From Leclercia adecarboxylata (lineage in GTDB: Bacteria > Pseudomonadota > Gammaproteobacteria > Enterobacterales > Enterobacteriaceae), in NCBI GenBank assembly GCA_901472455.1, contig LR590464.1:4588001-4652000 (forward strand): 64,000 bases of DNA, read 5' to 3'. Position numbers and translations under genes: made by a program. Position 1 is the stretch's first letter. Every line of letters starts with the position of its first letter. The notes beneath the pieces are model-generated. The model searched no databases. It was not told where the DNA came from and was given only the letters and a program-made list of their open reading frames with translations. Shown in pieces: positions 39,937 to 51,099 of the stretch.

Positions 39937-40034
39937 TTAACACCCCACTAAAAGGCTTATGCCTACGACTTTGCACATCACCTGAAGCAAAATGGCTACG
40001 TTTTACCGCAGCCGGACCTTTCTAATAGTTACGC

Positions 40035-41117
40035 CTACTGACAATCAGCAATAGCGCCAAGAACCACATCGTGCGGCACACCGCCACGCACTTCACTCTT
40101 ACCTATCGCAAGCGGGAGCACCAGACGCATCTCGCCTGCTAATACTTTTTTATCGCGCATCATATGCGGCAGGTAGGCCTGCGCCGACATTTCACGCGGC
40201 CCGGTCACCGGTAACCCGGCACGCTCCAGCAGCGTGATAATGCGTTGTGTATCGGCCTTGCTGAACTGACCCAGACGCTCCGAGGTGCGAGCGGCCATCA
40301 CCATCCCCGCCGCAACGGCCTCGCCATGCAGCCAGTTACCGTAGCCCATTTCGGCTTCGATAGCATGACCGTAGGTGTGCCCCAGATTCAGTAAAGCACG
40401 TAAGCCTGTTTCGCGCTCGTCTGCAGCCACGACTTCTGCTTTCAGCTCACAGCAGCGGCGAATACAGTACGCCATCGCCTGACCATCCAGACGCAGTAAG
40501 GCATCCATGTTCTCTTCCAGCCAGCTAAAGAACGCACCGTCCAGAATAATGCCGTACTTGATCACTTCCGCCAGGCCCGACGCCAGTTCACGCTGAGGCA
40601 AGGTTTGCAGACAGTCGAGATCCACCACCACCGAAGCGGGCTGGTAGAACGCGCCAATCATGTTTTTGCCAAGCGGATGGTTAACGGCCGTTTTGCCGCC
40701 AACAGAAGAGTCGACCTGCGACAACAGCGTGGTAGGTATTTGAATAAAACGGACGCCGCGCTGATAGCTTGCCGCAGCAAATCCCGTAAGATCGCCCACA
40801 ACACCGCCGCCTAACGCCAGCAGTGTAGTATCGCGACCATGCGGTTTTTGCAGTAATGCGGTAAAGACGGTATCCAGTACCGTCAGGCTTTTATACTGCT
40901 CGCCATCAGGCAGAATCACACTGTCGACCTTCACGCCAGCCTGTTCAAGGCGCTGACGTACGTTGTCGAGATAAAGCGGAGCCAGCGTCTCATTGGTGAC
41001 CAGCATTGCCTGATCACCCGCTTTCAGTGGTAAGAAGGAAGCTGGGTCGTTAAACAAACCAGCCGCGATAGTGATAGGGTAACTCCGTTCACCGAGAGTG
41101 ACTGTAATCCTCTCCAT
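40035..41117 (-). CDS. aroB: 3-dehydroquinate synthase AroB
   Basis: Second step of the shikimate pathway, NAD- and zinc-dependent. Intact at 360 aa (E. coli 362). NAD-binding GGGVVGDLTGFAA and the metal-ligand histidines in LNLGHTYGHAIEAEMGYG are visible. Follows aroK with a 57-base gap, as in E. coli. Confidence 0.98.
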   Translation of the reverse strand: MERITVTLGERSYPITIAAGLFNDPASFLPLKAGDQAMLVTNETLAPLYLDNVRQRLEQAGVKVDSVILPDGEQYKSLTVLDTVFTALLQKPHGRDTTLLALGGGVVGDLTGFAAASYQRGVRFIQIPTTLLSQVDSSVGGKTAVNHPLGKNMIGAFYQPASVVVDLDCLQTLPQRELASGLAEVIKYGIILDGAFFSWLEENMDALLRLDGQAMAYCIRRCCELKAEVVAADERETGLRALLNLGHTYGHAIEAEMGYGNWLHGEAVAAGMVMAARTSERLGQFSKADTQRIITLLERAGLPVTGPREMSAQAYLPHMMRDKKVLAGEMRLVLPLAIGKSEVRGGVPHDVVLGAIADCQ

Positions 41118-41174
41118 AACGCGACATCCACCTTAAATGCTTTTACCCGCAGGCGAGTGTATATAAAGCCAGAA

Positions 41175-41696
41175 TCAGTTGCTTTCCAGCATATGAATAA
41201 TCTGGTTTGCGACCACTTTAGCGCTCTGGTCGTCGGTGCGAATGGTGACGTCAGCAATCTCTTCGTACAGCGGATTGCGTTCACCAGCCAGGGCTTCCAG
41301 AACTTCGCGTGGAGGCGTCTCAACCTGCAGCAACGGGCGTTTTTTATCACGCTGCGTACGCGCCAGTTGTTTTTCGATGGTCGTTTCAAGATAGACCACG
41401 ACACCGCGGGCGGAGAGACGGTTGCGAGTTTCGCGAGATTTTACAGAGCCGCCGCCAGTAGCCAGCACAATGCCCTGTTTTTCCGTAAGTTCATTAATGA
41501 CTTTTTCTTCACGGTCACGGAAACCCTCTTCGCCTTCTACATCGAAGACCCAGCCCACATCAGCTCCGGTTCGTTTCTCAATCTCTTGATCAGAATCGTA
41601 AAATTCCATATTGAGTTGTTGAGCTAACTGGCGCCCAATAGTGCTTTTGCCGGCACCCATAGGCCCAACCAGAAAGATATTGCGTTTCTCTGCCAT
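41175..41696 (-). CDS. aroK: Shikimate kinase I AroK
   Basis: Phosphorylates shikimate at the 3-hydroxyl. Intact at 173 aa. Walker A GPMGAGKST at residues 11-19; the shikimate-binding DSDQEIEKRTG and GGGS motifs are visible. First gene of aroK-aroB-damX-dam-rpe-gph-trpS. The 295 bases upstream (41697-41991) to hofQ show no gene; they probably hold the aroK promoter. Confidence 0.98.
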   Translation of the reverse strand: MAEKRNIFLVGPMGAGKSTIGRQLAQQLNMEFYDSDQEIEKRTGADVGWVFDVEGEEGFRDREEKVINELTEKQGIVLATGGGSVKSRETRNRLSARGVVVYLETTIEKQLARTQRDKKRPLLQVETPPREVLEALAGERNPLYEEIADVTIRTDDQSAKVVANQIIHMLESN

Positions 41697-41991
41697 TTTT
41701 TCGGTACTACTAAGACTATTCGTTAATGGTAAACCCGCTTCACCGGTATCTGGCGTAGCAGGACATGAACTGAAACCTCATATGCGATAGAGCGAGAGTC
41801 AGACTAAAAATTATCTCAATACTCCTGCTTGTTTGGCAACAGATTAAATCACCCTGCCGCCGCTTAAGTTATTAAGGAGTGAGATTGTGTATGCTGATTC
41901 TCAAATCGGTACTCCTTGTATGCTAATTCATGCCCCACGTCAAACATCTGCAACAAACTGAATGCAAAATCACGCGGGGCATCCCGGGACA

Positions 41992-43228
41992 TTATGGCAC
42001 CGCAACCAGACGAGGCGTGATAAAAACCACTAACTCCCGGCGTTCGTTGTCTTTTCCCTGATGGCTGAACAGCTGCCCCAGGAAAGGAATACGGCTCAAG
42101 CCTGGCACAGATTCGCTGCCGGTTTTATGCCTCTGAGAAAAAATCCCGCCCAAAGCCAGTGTTTCACCGCTATTTACCTCGACCTGGGTTTCGATCTCCT
42201 GCTTATCTATCGCCAGCGTTTCGCCATCGGCCTGCTGCAAAACCTGGCCCGGGGTGTTTTCGCTGATGCGCAGCTTCAGGCGAACCCGTCCGTTGGCCAA
42301 CACCACTGGCGTCACCTCCATGCCCAGCACCGCCTCTTTAAACTCAACTGATGTTGCGCCGCTCTCGCCGCTGGAGACCTGATAGGGGATTTCGCTGCCC
42401 TGCTTAATGCTGGCGGGCTGCATGTGTGATGCCAGCAGGCGCGGGCTGGCGATAATATCGACCTGCTGCTTTTGCTCCAGCGCAGAGAGTTCGAGATCCA
42501 GCAGTTGGCCATTGATCCGCCCGATAATAAACCCCACCTGGGTGGTGGCGCTGTTGACGGCCAGATCGCTGCTGAGCATCGTCAGCTGTCCTGGCTTACC
42601 AGACTGCGCCCCCTGGGACAGATTCCACTTCACTCCCAGCTCTCGCAGGCTTTTTTCACTCATGCTGACGATATGCGCGGCCAGCTCCACCTGCGCCACG
42701 GGGAGATCTATCTGCGCAACCCAGTGCTGTAAGCGTCTCCAGCGCGGCCCGGTTATCGCGCACCAGCAGGCGGTTGGTGCGTTTGTCTACTGCCAGGCTG
42801 CCTTTCGGGCTAAGGAGTTTTTCGGCAGCCTGCTGGATATCTCCCGCATCGGCGTAAGAGAGAGGCAGACTGCGCGACTCCAGCGGCGCACTGAGCTGTT
42901 GTTTTGTTCGCTCGGCCTCCTTTTTGGCCTGCTGTTTCTGCTGCCAGTCGACGGTGTGGATATAAAAAATGCCCGCCTGCTGGCGCATTACCAGCCCGGC
43001 ACTGGTGACCACCGTCTGGATCGCCTGCAGCCAGGGAACCTCCTGCAGGCGCAGTGAGACCTTCCCGCTGACGTCCGGGGAGATAATCATGTTGCGGTTC
43101 TCCTGCTCCGCCAGCGCCTGCAAAAGCTGGGCAACCGGTACCTCATCCACCACCAGGCTCACCGGTGCTGGCTTCGCGGCCAGCGCCTGGCTGACCATCA
43201 GCAGTAATCCCACGATCCCTGTTTTCAT
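41992..43228 (-). CDS. hofQ: HofQ, secretin-type DNA uptake porin (frameshifted)
   Basis: Outer-membrane secretin related to PilQ and ComE, needed in E. coli for growth on DNA as carbon source. Signal peptide MKTGIVGLLLMVSQALAA, then an N-domain (about 25-160) and the secretin domain ending ELVVFITPRLVAVP. One extra T near 42731 splits the frame after AALETL. Corrected length is 411 aa (E. coli 412). The start lies inside the 3' end of hofP. Confidence 0.93.
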
Positions 43229-43538
43229 CCTGTTTCGTTCCTTGTCGTTGCCATCGCCACTGCGGCAGTTCACATGCCCCGGGCATATTGATGACCAGTT
43301 CCTTTTCATTCAATGCCGCCACCCGACTGCCCTGCGCCAGCGTGTCGCCGCGACGAAGGCGCAGCCACCGCGACGTTTCATCCCGGACGATCGCCACTGG
43401 CACCGCGCCAAGCACCACCCCGACATAGCGCCATTGATGCAACGTTGCATCCGGGCAGCGTGATTCCGGGGGCTGAAAGGGATCGCGCAGGCCGAGCAGG
43501 AGCGGCAGTAATAACAGCACGCCACACTTAACCCGCAT
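43143..43538 (-). CDS. hofP: HofP, DNA utilisation protein
   Basis: PilP-like protein, 131 aa (E. coli 134), intact. N-terminal membrane anchor (CGVLLLLPLLLGL), then RDPFQPPE and a beta-rich domain with WRYVGVV and WRWQRQG. The 31-residue polar tail after WQRQG is the same length as in E. coli. This means its 3' end truly overlaps hofQ by 86 bases in another frame. Confidence 0.86.
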   Translation of the reverse strand: MRVKCGVLLLLPLLLGLRDPFQPPESRCPDATLHQWRYVGVVLGAVPVAIVRDETSRWLRLRRGDTLAQGSRVAALNEKELVINMPGACELPQWRWQRQGTKQDENRDRGITADGQPGAGREASTGEPGGG

Positions 43539-43989
43539 CCTGGTGCTCCAGCTGCATGACGACCTGTAACTTGTTGTGCTCAGGCTGAATGCTAAAACGC
43601 GCTACCGCAACGTCGCGCCGGGCAAGAGTGGCAAACAGCGAGGGGATCTGCGCCCACGTCGCTTCAATCACCAGTTCACCTCCTGTGCCCACCGGCTGCC
43701 AGCGAACCATCCGCAGCTCATCGGTATCAAACGCCAGCGGCGAAAACGGTTGTGCTGCCACGGGAGCGTGTGTGTCGTCAGGGGGTGAGAGCTTGCGCAC
43801 AGCGACCCACAACCGGGCATGAGCCTCTGCGTGCCGCACCTGCCCGGCCTGCTGCGTTGCTCTCTGCCGATCCTGCATTCGTCCCTGCAAACCGGTCACG
43901 CAGAGCAGCAGCAACGCTGAGCTGACTCCCCAGCACAGGCAGCGCCCGCGCGGTGTCATGGCATACCAGCTGTCAGGATGGATCCGCAT
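43528..43989 (-). CDS. hofO: HofO, DNA utilisation protein
   Basis: PilO-like inner-membrane protein, about 153 aa (E. coli 146). I choose the ATG at 43987-43989 (MRIHPDSWYAMTPRG), since it aligns with E. coli MNMFFDWWFATSPR; two codons upstream a GTG is also possible. One membrane helix (about 17-35). Overlaps hofN by 17 bases and hofP by 11. Confidence 0.86.
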   Translation of the reverse strand: MRIHPDSWYAMTPRGRCLCWGVSSALLLLCVTGLQGRMQDRQRATQQAGQVRHAEAHARLWVAVRKLSPPDDTHAPVAAQPFSPLAFDTDELRMVRWQPVGTGGELVIEATWAQIPSLFATLARRDVAVARFSIQPEHNKLQVVMQLEHQDAG

Positions 43990-44517
43990 CAGCACTCTCC
44001 TTACGGTTCAGCGTCCAGCTAAACAGCCAGCGGCCCTGGGCATCCTGACGCATCTCCCCTGGCGCACCGGGGGTAAACCCAGGCATCTGGCGTAGCGCCG
44101 GATCCAGCGCCGCCAGGGCAGGCAGCGTGGCGGCGTAGCCGGTCAGGGAGAGGGTCGACTGCTGAAAGCGCAACTGCGCCAGCCATGCCTGCTCTGGCAG
44201 AAGGTGGGATAAGGCGATCAATGCCGGTTGCCAGGCTTCCGTCCTGGCTTTGTCGCGCATCCACCGCTGCTGTTGCTGGTGTTTGGCCTGTAACGCCGTC
44301 CACTGCTTTTGCCGCTGCTCCAGTCCCTGACGCAGTGCCACATCGCTGGCGTGCCGCAGCACGCTGGCGCGTGTCACAAGCGCATCGCTGACCCGACTGG
44401 TGGCGCAGAGCATTTAGCGCCACCAGCAGCGAGCCGGTAAACATCCCTGCCCAGAAGCGCAGGCAGCGGACGCTGTTGCCGTTGGCGCCACGGCAGAAGA
44501 TTGGCCGTCCTCATCAT
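43973..44517 (-). CDS. hofN: HofN, DNA utilisation protein (frameshifted)
   Basis: PilN-like protein. The ATG at 44515-44517 gives MMRTANLLPWRQRQQ, the conserved NLLPWR start of the family; the frame then breaks. A membrane segment, RFWAGMFTGSLLVALNAL, follows in another frame, and the rest (ALRQGLEQRQKQW ... WLFSWTLNRKESADADPS) is in a third. At least two indels, near 44462 and 44405. Corrected length about 180 aa (E. coli 179). Its start overlaps the hofM end as ATGA. Confidence 0.83.
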
Positions 44518-45297
44518 GCGTTGCTCTCCGGTCGCCAGCGCCAGCGCGACGCTGAAATCGGCCCCATTTTCAGGCAGTGGCGGCTGGCGTCGGGATAACA
44601 CGCACCAGGGGTCAAAATTGCCTGCCCCACAGCAGGCGATCTCGTCCACCCCCGAGTGCCAGCAGGGCGGCGAGCCTTTCGACGTCCGGGGCCTCTGCCA
44701 GCCCGCGCCTGCCCCACTGGTGGCGCATTGCCCATAGCCACTGGTCCCGATCGCGCCAGGCGACGCACTGGGCCGGGGCTTGCACAAAGGGCAGCAGGTG
44801 CGCCAGCGCGCCCGCATCGGGCGTGATGGTGGCCAGCCGCAAACGCAGTTCCCGGGCCAGTTCCAGTAGCGTCGCCACCTCCTTATTCTGTGCCGCCGTG
44901 ACGTGATAAGCGTTACTGAAGGTATCTTCCGCATAGTCAAAACGCAGGGCATCGGGGGGCCATCTCCAGTTCACGGCTCATCGCCGCGGCGATCCAGGCG
45001 GTCTGTTCGCTGTCGCGCAGGGTCATGGAAGGGCGTGGAAGCGTGCGCTGTAAGGTGCGGGCGGCCGGGAAGGCGGAGAAAAATTTGATGTTGATGAGGC
45101 AGCAACTGGCGCCACTCGCGCAGTGCCGCAGCCAGCTGTTCAGGCTGAAGAATTTGCCCGTCGCGGATAATGCCTGCCGCCAGAGGGAGCTGCCACCAGC
45201 GGCGCAACCCCCACCCTGACTTTTCGCGTACCAGCGCGACCGCCAGAACCTTATCCTGTTGAATATGAACGCCTGTATGCCATGTTTTAAATGCCAT
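44514..45297 (-). CDS. hofM: HofM, DNA utilisation protein (frameshifted)
   Basis: PilM-like actin-fold protein of the hofMNOPQ cluster. Start MAFKTWHTGVHIQQDKVLAVAL, then RWWQLPLAAGIIRDGQIL. The middle reads ALRFDYAEDTFSNAYHVTAAQNKEVATLL and the end FDPWCVLSRRQPPLPENGADFSVALALATG. These are in three frames, so indels occur near 45005, 44960, 44620 and close to the stop. The exact C-terminus is uncertain. E. coli HofM is 259 aa. Divergent from mrcA. Confidence 0.84.
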
Positions 45298-45417
45298 GTT
45301 TCACGATCTCCTTATCGTTCCGGGGGATAACGGCTATATCAATGCTACAGGCTTGCCTTTATACTACCGCGCGATTGTTTAGAAACTGCCCAGTTCAAAC
45401 TAAATGGGAAATCTCCA

Positions 45418-47971
45418 GTGAAGTTCGTAAAGTATTTATTGATCCTTGCAGTCTGTTGCATTCTGCTTGGAGCAGGCTCGATTTTTGGTTTGTACAAATA
45501 TATTGAGCCGCAACTGCCTGATGTCGCTACGCTTCGTGATGTCCGGCTCCAGATCCCAATGCAGGTCTACAGCACGGATGGCGAACTTATCGCCCAGTAC
45601 GGTGAGAAGCGCCGTATCCCGCTGACCCTGAATCAGATCCCCCCCGTCATGGTGAAAGCCTTTATTGCCACCGAGGACAGCCGCTTTTATGAGCACCATG
45701 GTGTCGATCCGGTGGGGATTTTCCGTGCCGCAAGCGTGGCGTTGTTCTCCGGCCATGCCTCTCAGGGTGCGAGTACTATCACCCAGCAGCTGGCACGTAA
45801 CTTCTTCCTTAGCCCTGAAAAAACGCTGATACGTAAGGTCAAGGAAGTGTTCCTGGCGATCCGTATTGAGCAGATGCTGAATAAAGATGAGATCCTTGAG
45901 CTTTATCTCAACAAGATCTATCTCGGCTACCGTGCCTACGGCGTGGGCGCGGCGGCGCAGGTCTATTTTGGCAAATCCATTGAGCAATTAACCCTGAGTG
46001 AAATGGCAACCATCGCCGGTTTGCCGAAGGCGCCTTCAACCTTCAACCCGCTCTACTCACTCAATCGCGCTACCGCCCGCCGCAACGTGGTGTTATCGCG
46101 CATGCTGAGCGAAGGCTATATCAGCCAGACCCAGTACGATCAGGCGCGCAACGAGGTGATTGACGCCAACTACCATGCGCCGGAAATTGCTTTCTCCGCG
46201 CCTTATCTCAGCGAAATGGTGCGCCAGGAGATGGTCTCCCGCTACGGCGAGCAGGCTTATGAAGATGGCTACCGCGTCTACACCACCATCAGCCGCAACG
46301 TCCAGCAGGGCGCGCAGCAGGCGGTGCGTAATAACGTGATTGATTACGACATGCGCCACGGCTACCGCGGCCCGTCAAACGTGCTGTGGAAAGTGGGCGA
46401 GTCAGCCTGGGACAGCAAAAAAATCACCGATACCCTGAAACCGCTGCCAGGCTACGGGCCATTTGTCGCGGCCAGTAGTGACCCAGGCCACTCCGCAGGA
46501 AGCCACCGCGATGCTCGCTGACGGCACCTCCGTATCGCTGCGCATGGATGGCATTCGCTGGGCTCGTCCGTATCGGTCAGATACGCAACAGGGTTCGACC
46601 CCGCGTAAAGTGACCGATGCAGTACAGGTAGGTCAGCAGATCTGGGTCCGTAAGGTTAACGACGCCTGGTGGCTGGGGCAGATCCCGGACGTTAACTCTG
46701 CGCTGGTCTCCATCGATCCACATAACGGCGCGGTGCTGGCGCTGGTTGGCGGCTTCGATTTCAACCAGAGCAAATTTAACCGTGCCACCATGGCGCTGCG
46801 CCAGGTCGGGTCCAATATCAAGCCGTTCCTCTACACCGCGGCAATGGACAAAGGTTTGACCCTCGCCAGCATCCTTAATGACGTGCCGATCTCCCGCTGG
46901 GATGCCGGTGCAGGTTCTGACTGGCGACCTAAGAACTCACCGGCAGAATACGCCGGGCCGATTCGTCTGCGTCAGGGGCTGGGTCAGTCGAAGAACGTGG
47001 TGATGGTTCGCGCCATGCGCGCCATGGGCGTCGATTATGCGGCAGAGTATCTGCAACGCTTCGGCTTCCCGGCACAGAATATCGTGCATACCGAGTCGCT
47101 GGCGCTGGGTTCTGCCTCCTTTACCCCGATGCAGGTGGCGCGCGGTTATGCGGTGATGGCGAACGGTGGCTTCCTGGTCGATCCGTTCTTCATCAGCAAA
47201 ATCGAGAACGATCAGGGCGGTGTACTGTTCGAAGCAAAACCGAAAATCGCCTGCGCAGAGTGTGATATTCCGGTGATTTATGGCGATACGCCAAAATCAG
47301 ACGCCCTGAACAATCAGGACATGGAAGATGTCGCCATTTCTCAGGCGCAGCAAAATGCGGTGGTACCAAAGCCACAGCTCGAGCAGGCTAATCAGGCGCT
47401 GGTTGCGCAGACCGGTGCTCAGGAGTATGCCCCGCATGTGATTAACACGCCGCTGGCCTTCCTGATCAAAAGCGCGTTGAACAGCAACATCTTTGGTGAG
47501 CCGGGGTGGCAGGGGACGGGCTGGCGTGCTGGTCGCGATCTGCAGCGCAAGGATATCGGCGGTAAGACCGGGACGACCAACAGCTCGAAAGATGCGTGGT
47601 TCTCGGGGTATGGCCCGGGTGCGGTGACCTCGGTGTGGATCGGCTTTGACGATCACCGCCGTGATTTAGGCCGTACTACGGCGTCCGGGGCGATCAAAGA
47701 TCAGATTTCCGGTTACGAAGGTGGGGCCAAAAGCGCTCAGCCGGCCTGGGATGCCTTTATGAAGATGCTGCTGGACGGCGTACCGGAGCAGCCATTAACC
47801 CCACCACCAGGCATAGTGACGGTCAATATCGATCGCAGCAGCGGTCAGTTGGCGAATGGCGGTAACAGTCGGGAGGAGTACTTCATCGAAGGCACACAGC
47901 CAACGCATCAGGTGGTGCATGAGGTGGGTACAACGTTAATTGATAACGGCGAGACACACGAGCTGTTCTAA
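45418..47971 (+). CDS. mrcA: Penicillin-binding protein 1A (frameshifted)
   Basis: Bifunctional peptidoglycan glycosyltransferase and transpeptidase at the inner membrane. Start is GTG at 45418 (VKFVKYLLILAVCCILLGAG, one membrane helix). The GT51 domain has EDSRFYEHHGVDPVGIFRA; the transpeptidase has the SxxK serine in VGSNIKPFLYT and the KTGTT box. One extra A near 46473 (GGCCAGTAGTG) breaks the frame after FVAA; corrected it continues VVTQATPQEATAML. 850 aa, exactly as E. coli. Confidence 0.97.
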
Positions 47972-47974
47972 CTG

Positions 47975-48003
47975 TCTGCCCCCTTTCCCGCCGGGAGAGG
48001 GGG
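47975..48003. repeat. Palindrome between mrcA and nudE
   Basis: TGCCCCCTTTCCCGCCGGGAGAGGGGGAT, an imperfect palindrome with the CCC..GGGAGAGGG wording shared with 23160-23192 and 60380-60430. It occupies the gap between convergent genes and may end both transcripts. Confidence 0.6.
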
Positions 48004-48012
48004 ATCCTTCCT

Positions 48013-48574
48013 CTACAACCTGCCCTGCCCTTTCAGCCATTCCCGCACCAGGAACAGCGCGCTCACGTTCCGGGCTTCGTTGAAATCTGGCTCTTCCAGC
48101 AGATCCATCAGATGCGCCAGCGGCCAGCGCACCTGCGGCAGCGGCTCGGGTTCATCCCCTTCCAGCCATTCAGGATAGAGATCTTCCGCCAGCACGATAT
48201 TCATTTTGCTGGAAAAATAGGAGGGAGCCATGCTGAGCTTCTTCAGGAAAGTTAACTCCTTCGCACCAAACCCAACCTCTTCTTTCAGCTCACGGTTCGC
48301 GGCTTCATAGACCGATTCACCGGGATCAATCAGCCCTTTAGAGAAGCCAAGCTCGTAAGACTCCGTCCCCACCGCGTATTCGCGGATCAGGATCAGATGG
48401 TCATCAACAATGGGCACAATCATGACGGCTTCGCGCGTGGAGGGACGCATACGCTCGTAGACGCGGCGCACGCCGTTACTGAACTCCAGGTCCACACTTT
48501 CAACATTAAACAGACGCGATTTGGCGACGGTTTCAACATTCAGGGATGGTGGGCTTTTGTAAGGGTTTGCTCAT
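48013..48574 (-). CDS. nudE: ADP compounds hydrolase NudE (frameshifted)
   Basis: Nudix hydrolase of ADP-ribose, NADH and diadenosine compounds. The Nudix box is GLIDPGESVYEAANRELKEE plus VGF. The ATG at 48572-48574 gives MSKPLQKPTI; one extra C near 48542 breaks the frame before LNVETVAKSRLFNVESVDLEFSNG (split here). Corrected length 186 aa as in E. coli. Divergent from igaA. Confidence 0.94.
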
Positions 48575-48899
48575 TTTGACGGGTCTTTGCTGAGTGAACT
48601 GGCGTCATTGTGCGATACGCCGCACGGTTTGGGCAATGTCAATCGCGCTTTATTTACATTTATGTAACCTGTGCAGATTCATTCCTCATTTCGCTTAAAA
48701 AGTCAAGAGGTTGAAATTATTCCAGGAATTTGCTGATATCCCGTCAGGTTTAGCTTTGCTATCATCAGCGATCACTGGGATGCGCTTCAATTTGCTCAAG
48801 TTCAACGCCTTACATGCCGATAGCCAATCACAGACACGCATTCACTGTTAAAAAGGTGCTACAGACTACACCTGTAAGTAAAAGTAAGATGGGGAAAGC
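48575..48899. promoter_or_regulatory. Divergent nudE-igaA intergenic region
   Basis: 325 bases without a gene. A possible sigma-70 promoter toward igaA is TTGAAA (48711-48716), 17 bases, then TGATAT (48734-48739); the -10 is a weak match. Nothing else structured was seen. Confidence 0.35.
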
Positions 48900-51035
48900 A
48901 TGAGCACCATTTTGATTGTCATCGCTGCTATGCTGGCCTGCGCATTCATTGCAGGGTGGTTGTACAGACGTCGGGCGCAGCGTCGATATCGCCTGCCTTA
49001 TCACAATGCCTTTGCCGGGGCGAATACCCGCAAACTCACCGCTGAAGAACGCAGCGCGATTGAGCAATATCTTGAGTCGTTTAACCGCATCCAGCAGACG
49101 CCGGCAACAGGCGCCAGCGCCGCACCCGTGTCGTTAAGCCTCAATGCCCAGAGCAGCACCGTGCTCTGCGTAACGCGCTCCATTACCCGCTACGGTATCA
49201 CCACTGACGATCCCAATAAATGGCGTTACTACCTCGACTCGGTTGAGGTGCATCTGCCACCGTTCTGGGAACAGTACATCAACGATGAAAACAGCGTTGA
49301 GCTGATCCACACCGATTCAATCCCGCTGGTAATCGTCCTGAATGGGCACTCCATTGCGGAGTATGTTCAGGAAGCGCCCCACTTTGCGCTGGAACATGTC
49401 AGTTCAACCCAGGCTTCGATTCGTGGCGAAGAGACAGAGCAGATTGAGCTACTGAATATTCGTCAGGAGACGCACGAAGAGTACGCCCTGAGCCGCCCGG
49501 ACGGCATTCGCGAAGCGCTGCTGATTGTTGCCGCTTTCCTGCTCTTTTTCTTCTGCCTGGTCAGCCCGGATGTTTTTGCTCCCTGGCTTGCTGGCGGTGG
49601 TGTGCTGCTGCTGGCGGCGGGACTCTGGGGATTATTCGCCCCGCCTGCCAAAAATTCGCTGCGTGAGATCCACTGTCTGCGCGGCACGCCAAAACGCTGG
49701 GGACTGTTTGGCGAAAACGATCAGGATCACGTTAACAATATCTCGCTTGGCATCATCGACCTGATCTATCCGCGTCACTGGCAGCCCTGGCTGGCGCAGG
49801 ATTTAGGGCAAAAAACCGATATTGATATCTACCTGGACAGGCACGTTGTGCGCCAGGGACGCTATTTATCTCTGCATGACGAGGTCAAAAACTTCCCGCT
49901 GCAGCACTGGCTGCGCAGCACGGTGATTGCCGCTGGTGCCGGGATCATACTGGCGATGCTGGTTCTCCTCGTCCCGCTGGATATGCCGATCAAATTTACC
50001 CTGTCGTGGATTAAGGGCGCCCAGACCATTGAGGCCACCAGCGTCGAGCAGCTCGAAAACGCAGGCGTGCGCATTGGCGATACGCTGCGTCTGAAGGGCA
50101 CCGGAATGTGTAATATCCATGCCCCTGGCACCTGGAACGCCCGGCAAAGCTCTCCCTTCACGCCCTTTGATTGCTCGCAGGTGATCTGGAATGACGCCAC
50201 GCCCCTGCCGCTGCCGGAATCCGACATCGTTAACAAAGCCACGGCCCTGACCCAGGCGCTGTCGAACCAACTGCATCCCAAACCGGAAAATAATTCACGC
50301 GTCAGCCCGGCATTACGCTCTGCCATCCAGAAATCGGGCATGATCCTGCTGGATGACTTTGGCGATATCGTGCTGAAAACCCAGGACCTCTGTGCCGAAC
50401 AGGATGAGTGCATCAGGCTGAAAAATGCGCTGGTTAACCTCGGTAACAGCAAAGACTGGGAGTCCCTGGTCAAACGTGCCGATGGCGGTCGTCTTGATGG
50501 CGTTAACGTGCTGTTACGCCCGGTCAGCGCGGAGTCGCTGGAAAATCTGGTCGCCACCTCCACTGCCCCCTTCGTCACCCGTGAAACCTCACGTGCCGCC
50601 CAGGCGCTTAATAGCCCGGCTCCCGGTGGTTTTGTGATCGTCAGCGACGAAGGCAGCGAGCTGGTCGATCAGCCTTATCCGTCCGTGGCGCTCTATGACT
50701 ACCCGGCCCAGGAGCAGTGGGACGAGTTTCAGCGCCTGGCGCAGATGCTGATGCGCACGCCGTTCAGTGCCGAAGGGATTGTGACGGGCCTCTTCACCGA
50801 TGCCAATGGCACCCGTCATGTCGAGCTGCACAGCATGCCTGACAGCGCCGGGTTATGGCGCTACATCGCCACCTCACTGCTGATGCTGACGCTGGTGGTG
50901 TGCATGCTCTGGAACGCCTTTATGGCGCTGCGTCGCTACCAGCGCTCGCGTACGCGTCTGGCCGATATTCAGCAATACTACGATAATTGCCTCAACCCAA
51001 AGCTTATCCCCACGCCTGAGAGCCTGATCGGATAA
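48900..51035 (+). CDS. igaA: IgaA (YrfF), inhibitor of the Rcs phosphorelay
   Basis: Inner-membrane protein that holds the Rcs stress phosphorelay off by contacting RcsD; essential unless Rcs is inactive. Intact at 711 aa, the E. coli length. Membrane helices near residues 2-18, 205-250 (LIVAAFLLFFFCLV), 340-360 and 655-675, with a large periplasmic domain between the last two. Runs into yrfG after 64 bases. Confidence 0.96.
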   Translation: MSTILIVIAAMLACAFIAGWLYRRRAQRRYRLPYHNAFAGANTRKLTAEERSAIEQYLESFNRIQQTPATGASAAPVSLSLNAQSSTVLCVTRSITRYGITTDDPNKWRYYLDSVEVHLPPFWEQYINDENSVELIHTDSIPLVIVLNGHSIAEYVQEAPHFALEHVSSTQASIRGEETEQIELLNIRQETHEEYALSRPDGIREALLIVAAFLLFFFCLVSPDVFAPWLAGGGVLLLAAGLWGLFAPPAKNSLREIHCLRGTPKRWGLFGENDQDHVNNISLGIIDLIYPRHWQPWLAQDLGQKTDIDIYLDRHVVRQGRYLSLHDEVKNFPLQHWLRSTVIAAGAGIILAMLVLLVPLDMPIKFTLSWIKGAQTIEATSVEQLENAGVRIGDTLRLKGTGMCNIHAPGTWNARQSSPFTPFDCSQVIWNDATPLPLPESDIVNKATALTQALSNQLHPKPENNSRVSPALRSAIQKSGMILLDDFGDIVLKTQDLCAEQDECIRLKNALVNLGNSKDWESLVKRADGGRLDGVNVLLRPVSAESLENLVATSTAPFVTRETSRAAQALNSPAPGGFVIVSDEGSELVDQPYPSVALYDYPAQEQWDEFQRLAQMLMRTPFSAEGIVTGLFTDANGTRHVELHSMPDSAGLWRYIATSLLMLTLVVCMLWNAFMALRRYQRSRTRLADIQQYYDNCLNPKLIPTPESLIG

Positions 51036-51099
51036 CGCTCCCACGCGACAGGATATGCTACCCTGTCGCGCACGTTTCTTCTGGCTGGAGTTTTCCCCC

